From NCBI GenBank assembly GCA_016213505.1, contig JACRAF010000057.1, positions 1 through 64,000 of the forward strand: a stretch of 64,000 nucleotides of DNA. The letters run 5' to 3'. The translations under genes were made by a program, and so were the position numbers. How positions within the stretch are numbered: position 1 is the stretch's first letter; every line of letters begins with the position of its first letter. Positions 24,763 through 34,386 of the stretch are shown one piece after another. This DNA comes from Devosia nanyangense. GTDB taxonomy: Bacteria; Pseudomonadota; Alphaproteobacteria; Rhizobiales; Devosiaceae. The notes under the pieces were generated by a model. The model saw only the letters and a list, made by a program, of their open reading frames with translations. It was not told the DNA's origin and ran no database searches.

Positions 24763-25440
24763 CTAGCTGATGCAGAGCGGGCTTCCCGGGATGGTGACCA
24801 ACAGGCCCAGCACCCCCGAGGCGCCGAGCGCCGCGCCGGCCCACCATTTGCCCTTCGGCGTCGCGCCGAACTGGCTCATCCGGTAGAGGCCCAAAGCGCT
24901 GAGCGTGACCGTCGGAACCGTGCCGAGGCCGAAGGCCGCCATCATCGCCGCCCCGTTCTGCCATGACCCCGAGAGCAGCGAGTTGAACAGCGCTAGGTAG
25001 ACCATGGCGCACGGCATGGCGCCCCAGAACAGGCCCGCGACCAGGAGGCCCCGGTAGCCGCTCGCCGTCCATTTCGAGCGGAATCCGGCGATCACGCCCG
25101 CCGCCGGGGCCAGCGCCCGGTCGAGCCCGGCCATCGCCGGCACCAGCCCGACCGTCACCAGCGCCATCCAGATGATGGTCAGCGAAGCGCTCCATTGCAG
25201 CACCGTGTGCGCCGCCTCGAGGTTGACGAGGCCATAAAGGCCCGCCCCGAACACTCCGAAGGCGGCGCCCAGCAGGCCATAGGAGGTGAGCTTCCCCGCC
25301 TCGGCCGAGAACAGCGCGAGCCAGGCATTGGTCTTGGTGTTCGACAACAACAGCGCGCAGCCGATCGGCCCGCACATGCCGGCACAATGGAGGCTCGAGG
25401 CAAGCCCCATCAAGAGGCCCGAAACGACCGCCGTCAGCAT
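24763..25440 (-). CDS. TauE/SafE (UreH-like) family membrane protein near cbb3 oxidase
   Basis: A 225-residue protein with six predicted spans, starting MLTAVVSGLLMGLASSLHCAGMCGP. The HCAGMCGP motif in the first span marks the UreH-like/SafE group that is commonly found beside ccoNOQP-GHIS operons and is thought to help copper handling for cbb3 oxidase. A second Cys pair region includes WGAMPCAMVY. It is divergent from ccoN, and the FNR-type box between them may serve both directions. Confidence 0.78.
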   Translation of the reverse strand: MLTAVVSGLLMGLASSLHCAGMCGPIGCALLLSNTKTNAWLALFSAEAGKLTSYGLLGAAFGVFGAGLYGLVNLEAAHTVLQWSASLTIIWMALVTVGLVPAMAGLDRALAPAAGVIAGFRSKWTASGYRGLLVAGLFWGAMPCAMVYLALFNSLLSGSWQNGAAMMAAFGLGTVPTVTLSALGLYRMSQFGATPKGKWWAGAALGASGVLGLLVTIPGSPLCIS

Positions 25441-25561
25441 ACGCCGGCCGCCCGATCGGCCGACGGCTCCGGCGGCCGTGTCGCACTATCGTTCATCGCC
25501 GGATTTCCCTGCCACACGACCAAATGTCGCACGAGCCTTGCGACGCCAAACAGCCCCGTCT

Positions 25562-25575
25562 TTGACCTAGATCAA
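25562..25575. promoter_or_regulatory. FNR/FixK-type box upstream of ccoN
   Basis: TTGACCTAGATCAA fits TTGAT-N4-ATCAA with one mismatch. It lies 61 bp before the ccoN start, consistent with activation under low oxygen. Confidence 0.8.
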
Positions 25576-25636
25576 AGGCGGACGCACACCATCGCCTAGT
25601 CGAGTTACGGGCACTCGACAATCAAAGGGGCAAGAC

Positions 25637-27247
25637 GTGCGAAACATGCCATGGATCATCGCCTTAGGGCTGGGGACGCTCGGCGTGATCGTCTTCGCCG
25701 GCCTGGCGCACGACGACGCGTTCCGCGTCCATATGGGCGTTTTGACGCTGCTGCTGGGCGGCGGCACCATCTACCTGCTGCGCCAGACCAACCGCCCGGA
25801 AACGCCGCCCGCCAATCCGGACGACTACATGGACGGGCCGATCCGCGTCGGCAGCATCCTCACCGTGTTCTGGGGCGTCGTCGGGATGACCGTCGGAGCG
25901 CTGGTCGCGGCGCAGCTGGCCTGGCCGGAGCTCAATTTCGGGCCCTGGCTCAATTTCGGCCGGCTGCGGCCGCTGCACACCTCCGGCGTGGTCTTCGCCT
26001 TCGGCGGCACGGCGCTCATCACCACCAGCTTCTACGTGGTGCAGCGCACCACGCGGGCGCGCCTGTTCGGCGGCGACCTCGGCTGGTTCGTCATGTGGGG
26101 CTACCAGCTGTTCATCGCCATGGCGGCGACCGGCTATCTGCTCGGCATCACCGAGTCACGCGAATACGCCGAACCGGAATGGTATGTCGACCTCTGGCTG
26201 ACCGTCGTCTGGGTCGCCTATCTGGTGATGTTCCTGGGCACGCTGGTCAAGCGCAAGGAACCGCACATCTACGTCGCCAACTGGTTCTATCTGAGCTTCA
26301 TCGTCACCATCGCGATGCTGCACGTCGTCAACAATCTGTCGATGCCGGTGTCGCTGTTCGGCTCCAAGAGCTACTCGGCCTTCTCGGGCGTCCAGGACGC
26401 GCTGACGCAATGGTGGTACGGCCACAACGCCGTCGGCTTCTTCCTCACCGCCGGGTTCCTGGGCATGATGTACTACTTCATGCCCAAGCAGGCGGGGCGG
26501 CCGGTGTTCTCCTACCGGCTCTCGATCATCCACTTCTGGGCGCTGATCTTCCTCTATATCTGGGCCGGTCCGCACCATCTGTTCTACACCGCGCTGCCCG
26601 ATTGGGCACAGACGCTGGGCATGGTGTTCTCGATCATGCTGTGGATGCCCTCATGGGGCGGCATGATCAACGGCCTGCTGACCCTGCGTGGCGCCTGGGA
26701 CAAGATCCGCACCGATCCCATCATCCGGCTGATCGTCATCTCGCTGGCCTTCTACGGCATGTCGACCTTCGAGGGTCCGGTGATGTCGATCAAGGCGGTC
26801 AACGCGCTCTCGCACTATACCAACTGGACCATCGGGCACGTCCATTCGGGCGCCCTGGGCTGGGTCGGCATGGTGTCGTTCGCCGCCATCTACTTCATGG
26901 TGCCGCGGCTCTGGGGCCGTGAGCGGCTCTACTCGCTGCGCATGGTCAACTGGCATTTCTGGCTCGCCACCCTCGGCATCGTCGTCTACGCCGCGGTCAT
27001 GTGGGTCGCCGGCGTCACGCAGGGCCTGATGTGGCGCGAGTACAACGACCAGGGCTTCCTCGTCTACTCGTTCGCCGAGGTCGTGGCCGCCATGCATCCC
27101 TACTACGTGATGCGCCTCATCGGCGGGCTGCTCTATCTCGCCGGCATCCTGCTGATGGCCTTCAACATCTACATGACCATCAGGGGCCGGGTCCGCGAGG
27201 AGAAGCCCTTCGTCGCCGCCGCCACTCACCTCACGCCCGCCGAATAG
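25637..27247 (+). CDS. ccoN: cbb3-type cytochrome c oxidase subunit I
   Basis: A 536-residue haem-copper oxidase subunit with about twelve to fourteen spans. It holds haem b and the b3-CuB site; histidines are visible in [43 protein letters not shown] and [11 protein letters not shown]. It reduces O2 to water at high affinity in the inner membrane. The GTG at 25637 is used, with AAGGGG seven bases upstream. It is the first gene of ccoNOQP and follows an FNR-type box. Confidence 0.97.
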   Translation: MRNMPWIIALGLGTLGVIVFAGLAHDDAFRVHMGVLTLLLGGGTIYLLRQTNRPETPPANPDDYMDGPIRVGSILTVFWGVVGMTVGALVAAQLAWPELNFGPWLNFGRLRPLHTSGVVFAFGGTALITTSFYVVQRTTRARLFGGDLGWFVMWGYQLFIAMAATGYLLGITESREYAEPEWYVDLWLTVVWVAYLVMFLGTLVKRKEPHIYVANWFYLSFIVTIAMLHVVNNLSMPVSLFGSKSYSAFSGVQDALTQWWYGHNAVGFFLTAGFLGMMYYFMPKQAGRPVFSYRLSIIHFWALIFLYIWAGPHHLFYTALPDWAQTLGMVFSIMLWMPSWGGMINGLLTLRGAWDKIRTDPIIRLIVISLAFYGMSTFEGPVMSIKAVNALSHYTNWTIGHVHSGALGWVGMVSFAAIYFMVPRLWGRERLYSLRMVNWHFWLATLGIVVYAAVMWVAGVTQGLMWREYNDQGFLVYSFAEVVAAMHPYYVMRLIGGLLYLAGILLMAFNIYMTIRGRVREEKPFVAAATHLTPAE

Positions 27248-27258
27248 GACCAGCGAAA

Positions 27259-27990
27259 ATGACACTTCTGGACAATCACAAGGTCATCGAGCGCAACGTC
27301 ACGCTGCTCTTGGTGCTGTCGCTCCTGGTGGTCTGCGTCGGCGGTATCGTCGAGGTGGTGCCGCTGTTCTTCTTCAAGAACACCATCGAAACCGTGGAGG
27401 GCATGCGGCCCTACACCCCGCTCGAGCTGGCCGGGCGCAACATCTATATCCGCGAGGGCTGCTATGTCTGCCACTCGCAGATGATCCGGCCGCTGCGCGA
27501 CGAAGCGCAGCGCTACGGCCACTACTCGTTGGCCGCCGAGTCGATGTACGATCACCCCTTCCAGTGGGGCTCGGCACGGACCGGCCCGGACCTGGCGCGC
27601 GTCGGCGGGCGCTACTCCAACGACTGGCAGATCGAGCACCTGATCGATCCGCGCGCCGTGGTGCCCGAATCGATCATGCCGCGCTATGACTTCCTCGCCA
27701 GAACGCCGCTCGAATTCACCCACATCGCCGACGACCTGGTGGCCAACGCCAGGGTCGGCGTCCCCTACACGCCCGAGATGATCGCGGCGGCCGGGGCCGA
27801 TGTACTGGCCCAGAGCAGCGTCGACGGCGACAAGTCCGGCCTCCTGCAGCGCTACCCCAAGACCCGCGCCGAGGATTTCGACGGCAGCCCCGCCCAGATC
27901 ACCGAGATGGATGCGCTGGTCGCCTATCTCCAGATGCTCGGCACGCTGGTCGACTTCAAGAACTACGACGAAAACGGCAACAAGCGGTAA
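27259..27990 (+). CDS. ccoO: cbb3-type oxidase monohaem cytochrome c subunit
   Basis: A 243-residue membrane-anchored cytochrome c. One N-terminal span is followed by the haem site CYVCHSQM and a Met-containing segment (ESIMPRYDF). It passes electrons to CcoN. The ATG lies 11 bp after ccoN and the length is normal. Confidence 0.96.
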   Translation: MTLLDNHKVIERNVTLLLVLSLLVVCVGGIVEVVPLFFFKNTIETVEGMRPYTPLELAGRNIYIREGCYVCHSQMIRPLRDEAQRYGHYSLAAESMYDHPFQWGSARTGPDLARVGGRYSNDWQIEHLIDPRAVVPESIMPRYDFLARTPLEFTHIADDLVANARVGVPYTPEMIAAAGADVLAQSSVDGDKSGLLQRYPKTRAEDFDGSPAQITEMDALVAYLQMLGTLVDFKNYDENGNKR

Positions 27991-27999
27991 GAGGCGGCG

Positions 28000-28173
28000 A
28001 TGTCCGAGATACTCAACTTCTACACCCTGCAGCACTTCGCCGATCAGTTCGGGCTCGTCTACATGGTGGTGCTGTTCAGCGGCATCGTCCTGTTCCTGCT
28101 CCGCCCCAAGGCCAAGGTGCACGCCAAGCAAGCCGCCTCGATCCCTCTCCGCGACGACGCCCCAAGGAGCTGA
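28000..28173 (+). CDS. ccoQ: cbb3-type oxidase small subunit CcoQ
   Basis: A 57-residue single-span protein reading MSEILNFYTLQHFADQFGLV and then a hydrophobic stretch ending FLLRPKAK. Position between ccoO and ccoP, length and layout match CcoQ, which stabilises the oxidase complex. The ATG follows GAGGCGGCG by a short gap. Confidence 0.92.
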   Translation: MSEILNFYTLQHFADQFGLVYMVVLFSGIVLFLLRPKAKVHAKQAASIPLRDDAPRS

Positions 28174-28178
28174 ACGTC

Positions 28179-29045
28179 ATGGCAAATCACGAAGTCGACG
28201 ACATCACCGGCGTCGAAACGACCGGCCACGAGTGGGACGGCATCAAGGAACTCAACAACCCGCTGCCGCGCTGGTGGCTGTGGACCTTCTACGGCTGCAT
28301 CGCGGTGGGACTGGGCATCTCCGTCCTCTACCCGGCCTGGCCGCTGTTCGGCGGACCGACACCCGGCGTGCTCGGCTATTCGACGCGCACGGAACTCAGC
28401 AACGACCTCGCCGCGGCGCAGCTGGCCCAGGCCGGCCTCATCGCCAAGGTCGCGGCGACACCGGTCGCCGATATCCTCATCGATGCCGACCTCAACCGCT
28501 ATGCCACCGCCGGTGGCGCCTCGGCCTTCAAGGTGCATTGCATCCAATGCCACGGCACGGGCGCCGAAGGCGGCGTCGGTTACCCCAACCTCAACGACGA
28601 CGAGTGGATCTGGGGCGGCACGATCGACGAGGTCTACGCCACCATCACCCACGGCGCGCGCGACCCAGGCGATCCGGACACGCACTACAACATCATGCCG
28701 AACTTCGGCGCCGATGCCATTCTCGAGGCGCCGCAGATCGCCACGGTGGCAACCTATGTCGCCTCGCTGTCGGGCCTCGAGGGTGGCGTCAACACCCCGG
28801 AGGGCGCGCAGATCTTCGCCGACAATTGCGCCGCCTGCCACGGCGACGACGCCAAGGGCAAGCCGGAGCTCGGCGGGCCTGACCTGACCGACCAGATCTG
28901 GCTCTACAACGGCTCGCTCGACTCCATCGTGGCCCAACTCGGCAAGCCGCGGCACGGCACCATGCCGGCCTGGGGCGTCCGGCTCGGCGACACCACGGTC
29001 AAGGAGCTCGCCGTCTACGTCCATGGCCTGGGCGGCGGCAGATAG
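28179..29045 (+). CDS. ccoP: cbb3-type oxidase dihaem cytochrome c subunit
   Basis: A 288-residue subunit with a short cytoplasmic start, one span around residues 32-55, and two cytochrome c domains with haem sites CIQCHG and CAACHG. The first domain contains the axial methionine in YNIMPNF and the second in TMPAWG. It receives electrons from soluble cytochromes. It lies five bases after ccoQ. Confidence 0.96.
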   Translation: MANHEVDDITGVETTGHEWDGIKELNNPLPRWWLWTFYGCIAVGLGISVLYPAWPLFGGPTPGVLGYSTRTELSNDLAAAQLAQAGLIAKVAATPVADILIDADLNRYATAGGASAFKVHCIQCHGTGAEGGVGYPNLNDDEWIWGGTIDEVYATITHGARDPGDPDTHYNIMPNFGADAILEAPQIATVATYVASLSGLEGGVNTPEGAQIFADNCAACHGDDAKGKPELGGPDLTDQIWLYNGSLDSIVAQLGKPRHGTMPAWGVRLGDTTVKELAVYVHGLGGGR

Positions 29046-29055
29046 CCGCCCAGCC

Positions 29056-29069
29056 TTGATCCAGGTCAA
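29056..29069. promoter_or_regulatory. FNR/FixK-type box upstream of ccoG
   Basis: TTGATCCAGGTCAA fits TTGAT-N4-ATCAA with one mismatch. It begins 11 bp after the ccoP stop and 57 bp before ccoG, so the assembly genes have their own oxygen-responsive promoter. Confidence 0.8.
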
Positions 29070-29125
29070 CGCCCGCGGTCTGCCTCCTGGGGCATGCTGC
29101 GGGCGACCTGCGGAGACTATGAACT

Positions 29126-30709
29126 ATGCTCGATACCCCGGAAGCCGGCGACGCCACCCAACCGGACCGGTATGACGTCGGGGCGGTCAACTCCAAGGCG
29201 CAGCGCGAGAGCCTCTATGCGGCGCGCAAGAAGATTTTCCCCAAGCGCGCCTCGGGCAAGTTCCGGCAGCTGAAGTGGATCGTCATGGCGATCACGCTGG
29301 GCATCTATTATCTGGTGCCGTTCCTGCGCTGGGACCGCGGCGCCTACGCCCCCGACCAGGCGGTGCTGGTCGATCTCGCCAACCGTCGCTTCTATTTCTT
29401 TTTCATCGAGATCTGGCCGCAGGAATTCTACTACGTCGCGGGCCTTCTGGTGATGGCCGGCGTCGGGCTCTTCCTCATCACCTCGACGGTCGGCCGCGCC
29501 TGGTGCGGCTACGCCTGCCCGCAGACCGTGTGGGTCGATCTCTTCCTCGTCGTCGAGCGGGCGATCGAGGGCGACCGCAACGCCCGCATCAAGCTCGACA
29601 GCGGGCCGTGGACGCTCGACAAGATCGGCAAGCGCCTCGCCAAGCACAGCATCTGGATTCTCATCGGCATCGTCACCGGTGGCGCCTGGATTCTCTATTT
29701 CGCCGACGCGCCGACCCTGATCGCCCAGGTGTTCACCCTTCAGGCGCCGTTCGTCGCCTATGGCACGATCGCGCTCTTGACGGCGACGACCTACACCTTC
29801 GGCGGCATCATGCGCGAACAGGTGTGCACCTATATGTGCCCGTGGCCGCGCATCCAGTCGGTGATGCTCGATGAGTACTCGCTGACCGTCACCTACAATT
29901 CCTGGCGCGGCGAACCGCGCTCGCGCCATGCCAAGAAGGCCATCGCCCAGGGCAAGCCGGTGGGCGATTGCGTCGATTGCAACGCCTGCGTGGTGGTCTG
30001 CCCGATGGGCATCGACATTCGCGAGGGCCAGCAGCTCGAATGCATCACCTGCGCCCTGTGCATCGACGCCTGCGACGACGTGATGGGCAAGCTCGGCCGT
30101 GAATCGGGCCTGATCTCCTACGCCACGCTCAACGACTTCAACGCCAATATGGAGCTGGCCGGAGCCGGCATGCCGGCGGGCATCGAGCCCAGGCGGGTGC
30201 GCGACTCTGTCACCGGCAAGCTCGTCGACGCCATCCGCCACACCACCTGGCGCTCGATCGTGCGGCCCCGCACCATCGCCTATTTCGTCGTCTGGGCCAG
30301 TATTGGCCTGTTGATGCTGGCCGCCCTCGCGGTCCGCACCCCGCTCGAAGTCAACGTCCTCCACGACCGCAACCCGCAATATGTGCTGCTCTCGGACGGC
30401 TCTATCCGCAACGGCTTCACCCTCAAATTCCTCAACATGACGCAGGCGCCCCGCGCCATCGTGCTGACGCTGTCGGGGCTCGACGGCGCCACCATGAGCA
30501 CGGCCGAGGGCGGCGACCAGCCCGCCACTTCCTTCGCCTTCGAAATCGAGCCTGATCGCGTCCTCGAGGAGCGCATCTTCGTCCGCCTGCCCGCCGACGC
30601 CGCTACCGGTCCGGCCAAGGATTTCCGCTTCGAGGTCACCGCCGGCGACGGCTCGATCCATGCTTCGGCCGGCGCCAAGTTCGAAACCCCCAGCGAGACC
30701 CGGAAATGA
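29126..30709 (+). CDS. ccoG: cbb3 oxidase accessory ferredoxin-type protein CcoG
   Basis: A 527-residue membrane protein with four to five spans and cytoplasmic iron-sulphur sites: CGYACPQTVW, then CVDCNACVVVCPMGID and CITCALCIDAC, two 4Fe-4S sets. CcoG is reported to act in Cu(II) reduction for cbb3 assembly. The C-terminal part is an Ig-like periplasmic domain. The start ATG at 29126 is in frame; an ATG seven bases earlier is not. Confidence 0.95.
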   Translation: MLDTPEAGDATQPDRYDVGAVNSKAQRESLYAARKKIFPKRASGKFRQLKWIVMAITLGIYYLVPFLRWDRGAYAPDQAVLVDLANRRFYFFFIEIWPQEFYYVAGLLVMAGVGLFLITSTVGRAWCGYACPQTVWVDLFLVVERAIEGDRNARIKLDSGPWTLDKIGKRLAKHSIWILIGIVTGGAWILYFADAPTLIAQVFTLQAPFVAYGTIALLTATTYTFGGIMREQVCTYMCPWPRIQSVMLDEYSLTVTYNSWRGEPRSRHAKKAIAQGKPVGDCVDCNACVVVCPMGIDIREGQQLECITCALCIDACDDVMGKLGRESGLISYATLNDFNANMELAGAGMPAGIEPRRVRDSVTGKLVDAIRHTTWRSIVRPRTIAYFVVWASIGLLMLAALAVRTPLEVNVLHDRNPQYVLLSDGSIRNGFTLKFLNMTQAPRAIVLTLSGLDGATMSTAEGGDQPATSFAFEIEPDRVLEERIFVRLPADAATGPAKDFRFEVTAGDGSIHASAGAKFETPSETRK

Positions 30710-31185
30710 CCGACACCAGCGCGCCGCGCGGCTTCACCGGCTGGCATATGCTGGCCGCCATGCTGCTGTTTTTCGGCGTCGTCATCGGCGTCAATGTCTA
30801 CCTCTCGGTCATGGCGATCCGCACCTGGACCGGGGTGGTCGTCGACAACTCCTACAAGGCCGGACTGGACTTCAACGAGAAGGTCAAGCGCGCCGAGGAG
30901 CAACTGGCGCTCGGCTGGACCAGCCATCTGCGCTACGCAGCCGGGACGCTCCACTTCGAGCTGCATGACGTGAAGGGTGCGATGCTGAAGGTCTCGGGCG
31001 TCACGGCGCGGATCACCCGGCCGATCGGCGACCGGGACGATCAGGCGATCACCCTCACCGCGCAGCCCGACGGGTCCTTCCTCGGTGCGCTCACCCTCGC
31101 AAGCGGCATCTGGAACGTCGTCACAATCGCCGCCGATACACCGCACGGCGCCTACGAGCGTCGCGATCAGATCACCGTGCCCTAA
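30706..31185 (+). CDS. ccoH: cbb3 oxidase assembly protein CcoH/FixH
   Basis: A 159-residue protein with one N-terminal span (MLAAMLLFFGVVIGVNVYLS) and a periplasmic FixH domain including AVRTWTGVVV-like residues and NSYKAGLDFNE. It helps assemble the oxidase. The start overlaps the ccoG stop (ATGA) and its stop lies three bases before ccoI. Confidence 0.93.
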   Translation: MTDTSAPRGFTGWHMLAAMLLFFGVVIGVNVYLSVMAIRTWTGVVVDNSYKAGLDFNEKVKRAEEQLALGWTSHLRYAAGTLHFELHDVKGAMLKVSGVTARITRPIGDRDDQAITLTAQPDGSFLGALTLASGIWNVVTIAADTPHGAYERRDQITVP

Positions 31186-31188
31186 GCC

Positions 31189-33450
31189 ATGACCGCGCCC
31201 GGCCTTGCCCTCGAGAACGGCGCCAGCGGGGCCGCCGGCCCCTCCGCGTCCGACGAGCTCCTGGCCTACAGCGTGCCGGCCGGCGAAGGAACGCGGGCCA
31301 TCGAGTTCGTCGTCCCCGACGTCCATTGCGCCGCCTGCATCAGCACGATCGAAACCGCTCTCGACCGGCTGCCGCAGGTCAAATCGGCCCGCGTCAACCT
31401 GTCCAAGCGGCGTGTCCGCGTTGCCTTCTCGCCCGAGATCGGCTCGCCGCTCGAGCTCGAGGCCGCCATCCGCGCCAGCGGCTATCGCACCCATCCGCTC
31501 GACCCATCGGCCAACACCGCCCGCAACACCGCGCTCGGCGAGCTGGTGCGGGCGATGGCGGTCGCCGGCTTCGCCGCCGCCAACATCATGCTGTTTTCGG
31601 TCTCGGTGTGGTCGGGTGCGGACGCGCCGACGCGCGACCTCTTTCACTGGGTGTCGGCGCTGATCGCCCTGCCCGCCATCGCCTATGCCGGCCGGCCGTT
31701 CTTCCGCTCCGCCTTCGCCGCGCTGCGCGTCGGCCGCACCAACATGGATGTCCCGATCACCATCGGCATTACCCTCGCAACCTGTCTCAGCCTCTACGAA
31801 ACCGCAATCTCGGGCGCGCACGCCTATTTCGATGCCTCCACCATGCTGCTGTTCTTCCTGCTCGTCGGGCGCACGCTCGACCACCTGATGCGCGAGCGCG
31901 CGCGCGGCGCCCTCGGCAATCTCGAGCGGCTCGCCCCGCGCGGCGCGACGCGCATCCACGCCGACGGCACCCTCGCCTTCATCGCCATCGACAAGATCGT
32001 GCCGGGGATGAAGCTCCTGGTCCGCCCCGGCGACCGCCTGCCGGTCGATTGCATGGTGGCCGAAGGCACCGGCGAGGTCGACGCCTCGCTGGTTACCGGC
32101 GAGTCGCTGCCGGTCGCCGTGTCGTCCGGAACCCGCATCGCCGCCGGGACCATCAACGGCGCCAGCAGCCTCGAGGTCGAGGTGGCAAGGCGCGCCGCCG
32201 ACTCGTTCCTCGCCCGCATGATCACCATGATGAGCGAGGCAGAAGGCGCCCGCACCCGTTACCGCCGCATCGCCGACCGCGTCGCCGCCATCTACGCGCC
32301 GGTGCTGCACACCACCGCCGCGCTGACCTTTCTCGGCTGGGGGCTGTTCACCGGCGACTGGCACGGGGCCCTGGTCAACGCCGTCGCCGTGCTCATCATC
32401 ACCTGCCCCTGCGCCCTGGCGCTGGCTGTCCCGATGGTTCAGGTGGTCGCGGCGGCGCGGCTCTTCCGCAACGGCATCATGATGCGCGACGGCGCCGGGC
32501 TCGAACGGGCGGCGCGGGTCGACGCCGTCATCTTCGACAAGACCGGCACCCTCACCGAGGGCGCGCCGCGGCTCGAGCGGCAGAATTTTGGGACACCCGA
32601 CTTGCTGGGCGTCGCCGCCGCGATCGCCGCTCACAGCACGCACCCCCTGGCTCAGGCGCTCGCCCGGTCTGCCGGCAGCGTCCGGCCCATACGGGGTGAC
32701 GTCCGCGAGCATGCCGGCGCCGGGGTCGAGGTCCGCGACGGCGCCGTGCTGTGGCGCCTGGGCAATGCGAAATTCTGCGATGCGCCCGATGAGCCCGCCG
32801 ACGTCGCCGGCAGTCGCGTGTATCTGTCGCGGAACGGGGAGGTCGTCGCCGGCTTCTCGTTCGAGGACAAACTGCGCGCCGATGCCTCCGAGGCGGCCGA
32901 CCAACTGCGCCGTAGGGGGCTCGATCTCGAAATCCTTTCCGGCGATACGCCCGGCGTCGTGGCGCGGGTCGCCGCGCATCTGTCGATCGCCTCCTGGCGC
33001 GCCCGCCAGCGCCCCGAGGACAAGCTCGACCGGATCGCAGCCCGCACCGCGGCGGGCGACCGGGTGATGATGGTCGGCGACGGCATCAACGACGCGCCGG
33101 CGCTGCGCGCCGCCTCGGTGTCGATGGCCCCGTCCGAGGCCGCCGACATCGGGCGCAATGCCGCCGATTTCGTGTTCACCAGCGGCAAGCTGGCGAGCGT
33201 GCCGTTCCTCATTGACATTGCCCGCCGCGCCGAACGGCTGGTCGTCGAGAACCTGTCGCTGGCCGTGATCTACAACGCCATCGCCCTGCCGCTCGCCATC
33301 GCCGGGCTCGTCACCCCGCTGATCGCCGCGCTCGCCATGTCGGGCTCGTCGCTGCTGGTCGTCGCCAATGCCATGCGGCTCAATCTCGGCGCGCCGGCGC
33401 GGCGACCCGCCCCCGGCGTGCGTCCGGCTCTGGCGGAGACCGCCGCATGA
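31189..33450 (+). CDS. ccoI: Copper-translocating P-type ATPase CcoI/FixI
   Basis: A 753-residue heavy-metal P1B ATPase. The N-terminal metal domain has HCAAC (C47, C50), the membrane metal site is TCPCALAL, the phosphorylation motif DKTGTLTEG and the hinge GDGINDAPAL. CcoI-type ATPases export copper to the periplasm for cbb3 assembly. It carries one metal-binding domain. It overlaps ccoS by four bases. Confidence 0.95.
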   Translation: MTAPGLALENGASGAAGPSASDELLAYSVPAGEGTRAIEFVVPDVHCAACISTIETALDRLPQVKSARVNLSKRRVRVAFSPEIGSPLELEAAIRASGYRTHPLDPSANTARNTALGELVRAMAVAGFAAANIMLFSVSVWSGADAPTRDLFHWVSALIALPAIAYAGRPFFRSAFAALRVGRTNMDVPITIGITLATCLSLYETAISGAHAYFDASTMLLFFLLVGRTLDHLMRERARGALGNLERLAPRGATRIHADGTLAFIAIDKIVPGMKLLVRPGDRLPVDCMVAEGTGEVDASLVTGESLPVAVSSGTRIAAGTINGASSLEVEVARRAADSFLARMITMMSEAEGARTRYRRIADRVAAIYAPVLHTTAALTFLGWGLFTGDWHGALVNAVAVLIITCPCALALAVPMVQVVAAARLFRNGIMMRDGAGLERAARVDAVIFDKTGTLTEGAPRLERQNFGTPDLLGVAAAIAAHSTHPLAQALARSAGSVRPIRGDVREHAGAGVEVRDGAVLWRLGNAKFCDAPDEPADVAGSRVYLSRNGEVVAGFSFEDKLRADASEAADQLRRRGLDLEILSGDTPGVVARVAAHLSIASWRARQRPEDKLDRIAARTAAGDRVMMVGDGINDAPALRAASVSMAPSEAADIGRNAADFVFTSGKLASVPFLIDIARRAERLVVENLSLAVIYNAIALPLAIAGLVTPLIAALAMSGSSLLVVANAMRLNLGAPARRPAPGVRPALAETAA

Positions 33451-33602
33451 GTGGCCTCTTGGTGCTTATCCCGATCGCGCTGCTGCTCGGCATCGGGGCG
33501 CTCGCGACCTTCCTCTGGGCCCTCCGCTCGGGCCAGTATGACGACCTCAAAGGCGCCGGCGAGCGCATCCTGTCGGACGATCCGCGCGATCACCTCAAGT
33601 AG
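33447..33602 (+). CDS. ccoS: cbb3 oxidase maturation protein CcoS
   Basis: A 51-residue single-span protein (MSGLLVLIPIALLLGIGALA), with the conserved FLWALRSGQYDDLKGAGERI segment of CcoS, required for cofactor insertion. The start overlaps the ccoI stop. Its 3' end overlaps the convergent Crp/Fnr-type gene by eight bases. Confidence 0.93.
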   Translation: MSGLLVLIPIALLLGIGALATFLWALRSGQYDDLKGAGERILSDDPRDHLK

Positions 33603-34347
33603 CAGGCGATGTCACCCGAAAGTTGCGAATGCGGCCGTAGCATCCGCAGGCGCGTCGCTCGAGAGCCTCGCGATCGGTGATCATGAGCAGGCCGCGCCGA
33701 TACCGGATGACGCCCTCGTCCTTGAACCGCGAACAGGCTTCGCTGACCGTCGCCCGCCTGAGACCGAGAATGTGCGACAGCGAGTCCTGCTTGATCAGGA
33801 ACGCCTCGTCTCCCATCCGGTCGCTGGCCTCCAGCAACCACCGGGCCACCCGCTGCTCGGCGTTGTGAAGGCTGTTGCAGGCGACGGACTCCATGAGCTG
33901 GACGATAAACGCCCGGGCATAGTTCTGCATGGCGTTGCGAACGCACGAAAACTCGACATGGGCCGCGTCGAGATCGTCGAGCGACAGCCAGGAGGCGTAG
34001 CCCGCGACTTGTACCGTCGACCGGCTCAGAGCGTGGCGCCCGCCCATCACCAGCGCAAGACCGACAAAGCCCTCGCGACCGACCGACGCCTTCTCGATGC
34101 TTCGTCCGCCCTCCATCTCGGTCATCAGCGATATCGCCCCGGTGTGCGGGAAGATCGCGTGCGTGAACGGCGCGCCAGTCTCATAGAGGACCTCCCCCGG
34201 CGACATCTGCCGGGTCACCATGCGGGTTTTGAGGAACGCCCGGGCCTCAGGCCTCAAGGAAAGCAGCACGCGATTGTGGACAATCGCCGAATCGTCTGAG
34301 GCGTCGGTCAAGGTGAGCGGGCTCCGGGACGCGGAACGACACTTCAA
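33595..34347 (-). CDS. Crp/Fnr-family transcriptional regulator
   Basis: A 250-residue regulator with a cyclic-nucleotide-binding-like domain (SPGEVLYETGAPFTHAIFPH) and a C-terminal helix-turn-helix (DSLSHILGLRRATVSEACSR). It lacks the N-terminal cysteine cluster of oxygen-sensing Fnr, so it does not carry an Fnr-type 4Fe-4S sensor; it is more like the FixK-type or the general Crp-like group common in this order. The start codon is a TTG and is uncertain. Control of the adjacent cco operons is possible but not shown. Confidence 0.75.
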   Translation of the reverse strand: MKCRSASRSPLTLTDASDDSAIVHNRVLLSLRPEARAFLKTRMVTRQMSPGEVLYETGAPFTHAIFPHTGAISLMTEMEGGRSIEKASVGREGFVGLALVMGGRHALSRSTVQVAGYASWLSLDDLDAAHVEFSCVRNAMQNYARAFIVQLMESVACNSLHNAEQRVARWLLEASDRMGDEAFLIKQDSLSHILGLRRATVSEACSRFKDEGVIRYRRGLLMITDREALERRACGCYGRIRNFRVTSPAT

Positions 34348-34386
34348 TCGTCCCGCGCCCGGCCGGTCAATCCCGTGACGGGCAGT

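Noticed and set aside
30280-32979. 899-codon open frame on the minus strand
   Set aside because: Antisense to ccoG, ccoH and ccoI, which have clear catalytic motifs. The antisense product is low-complexity (G/R/D-rich).
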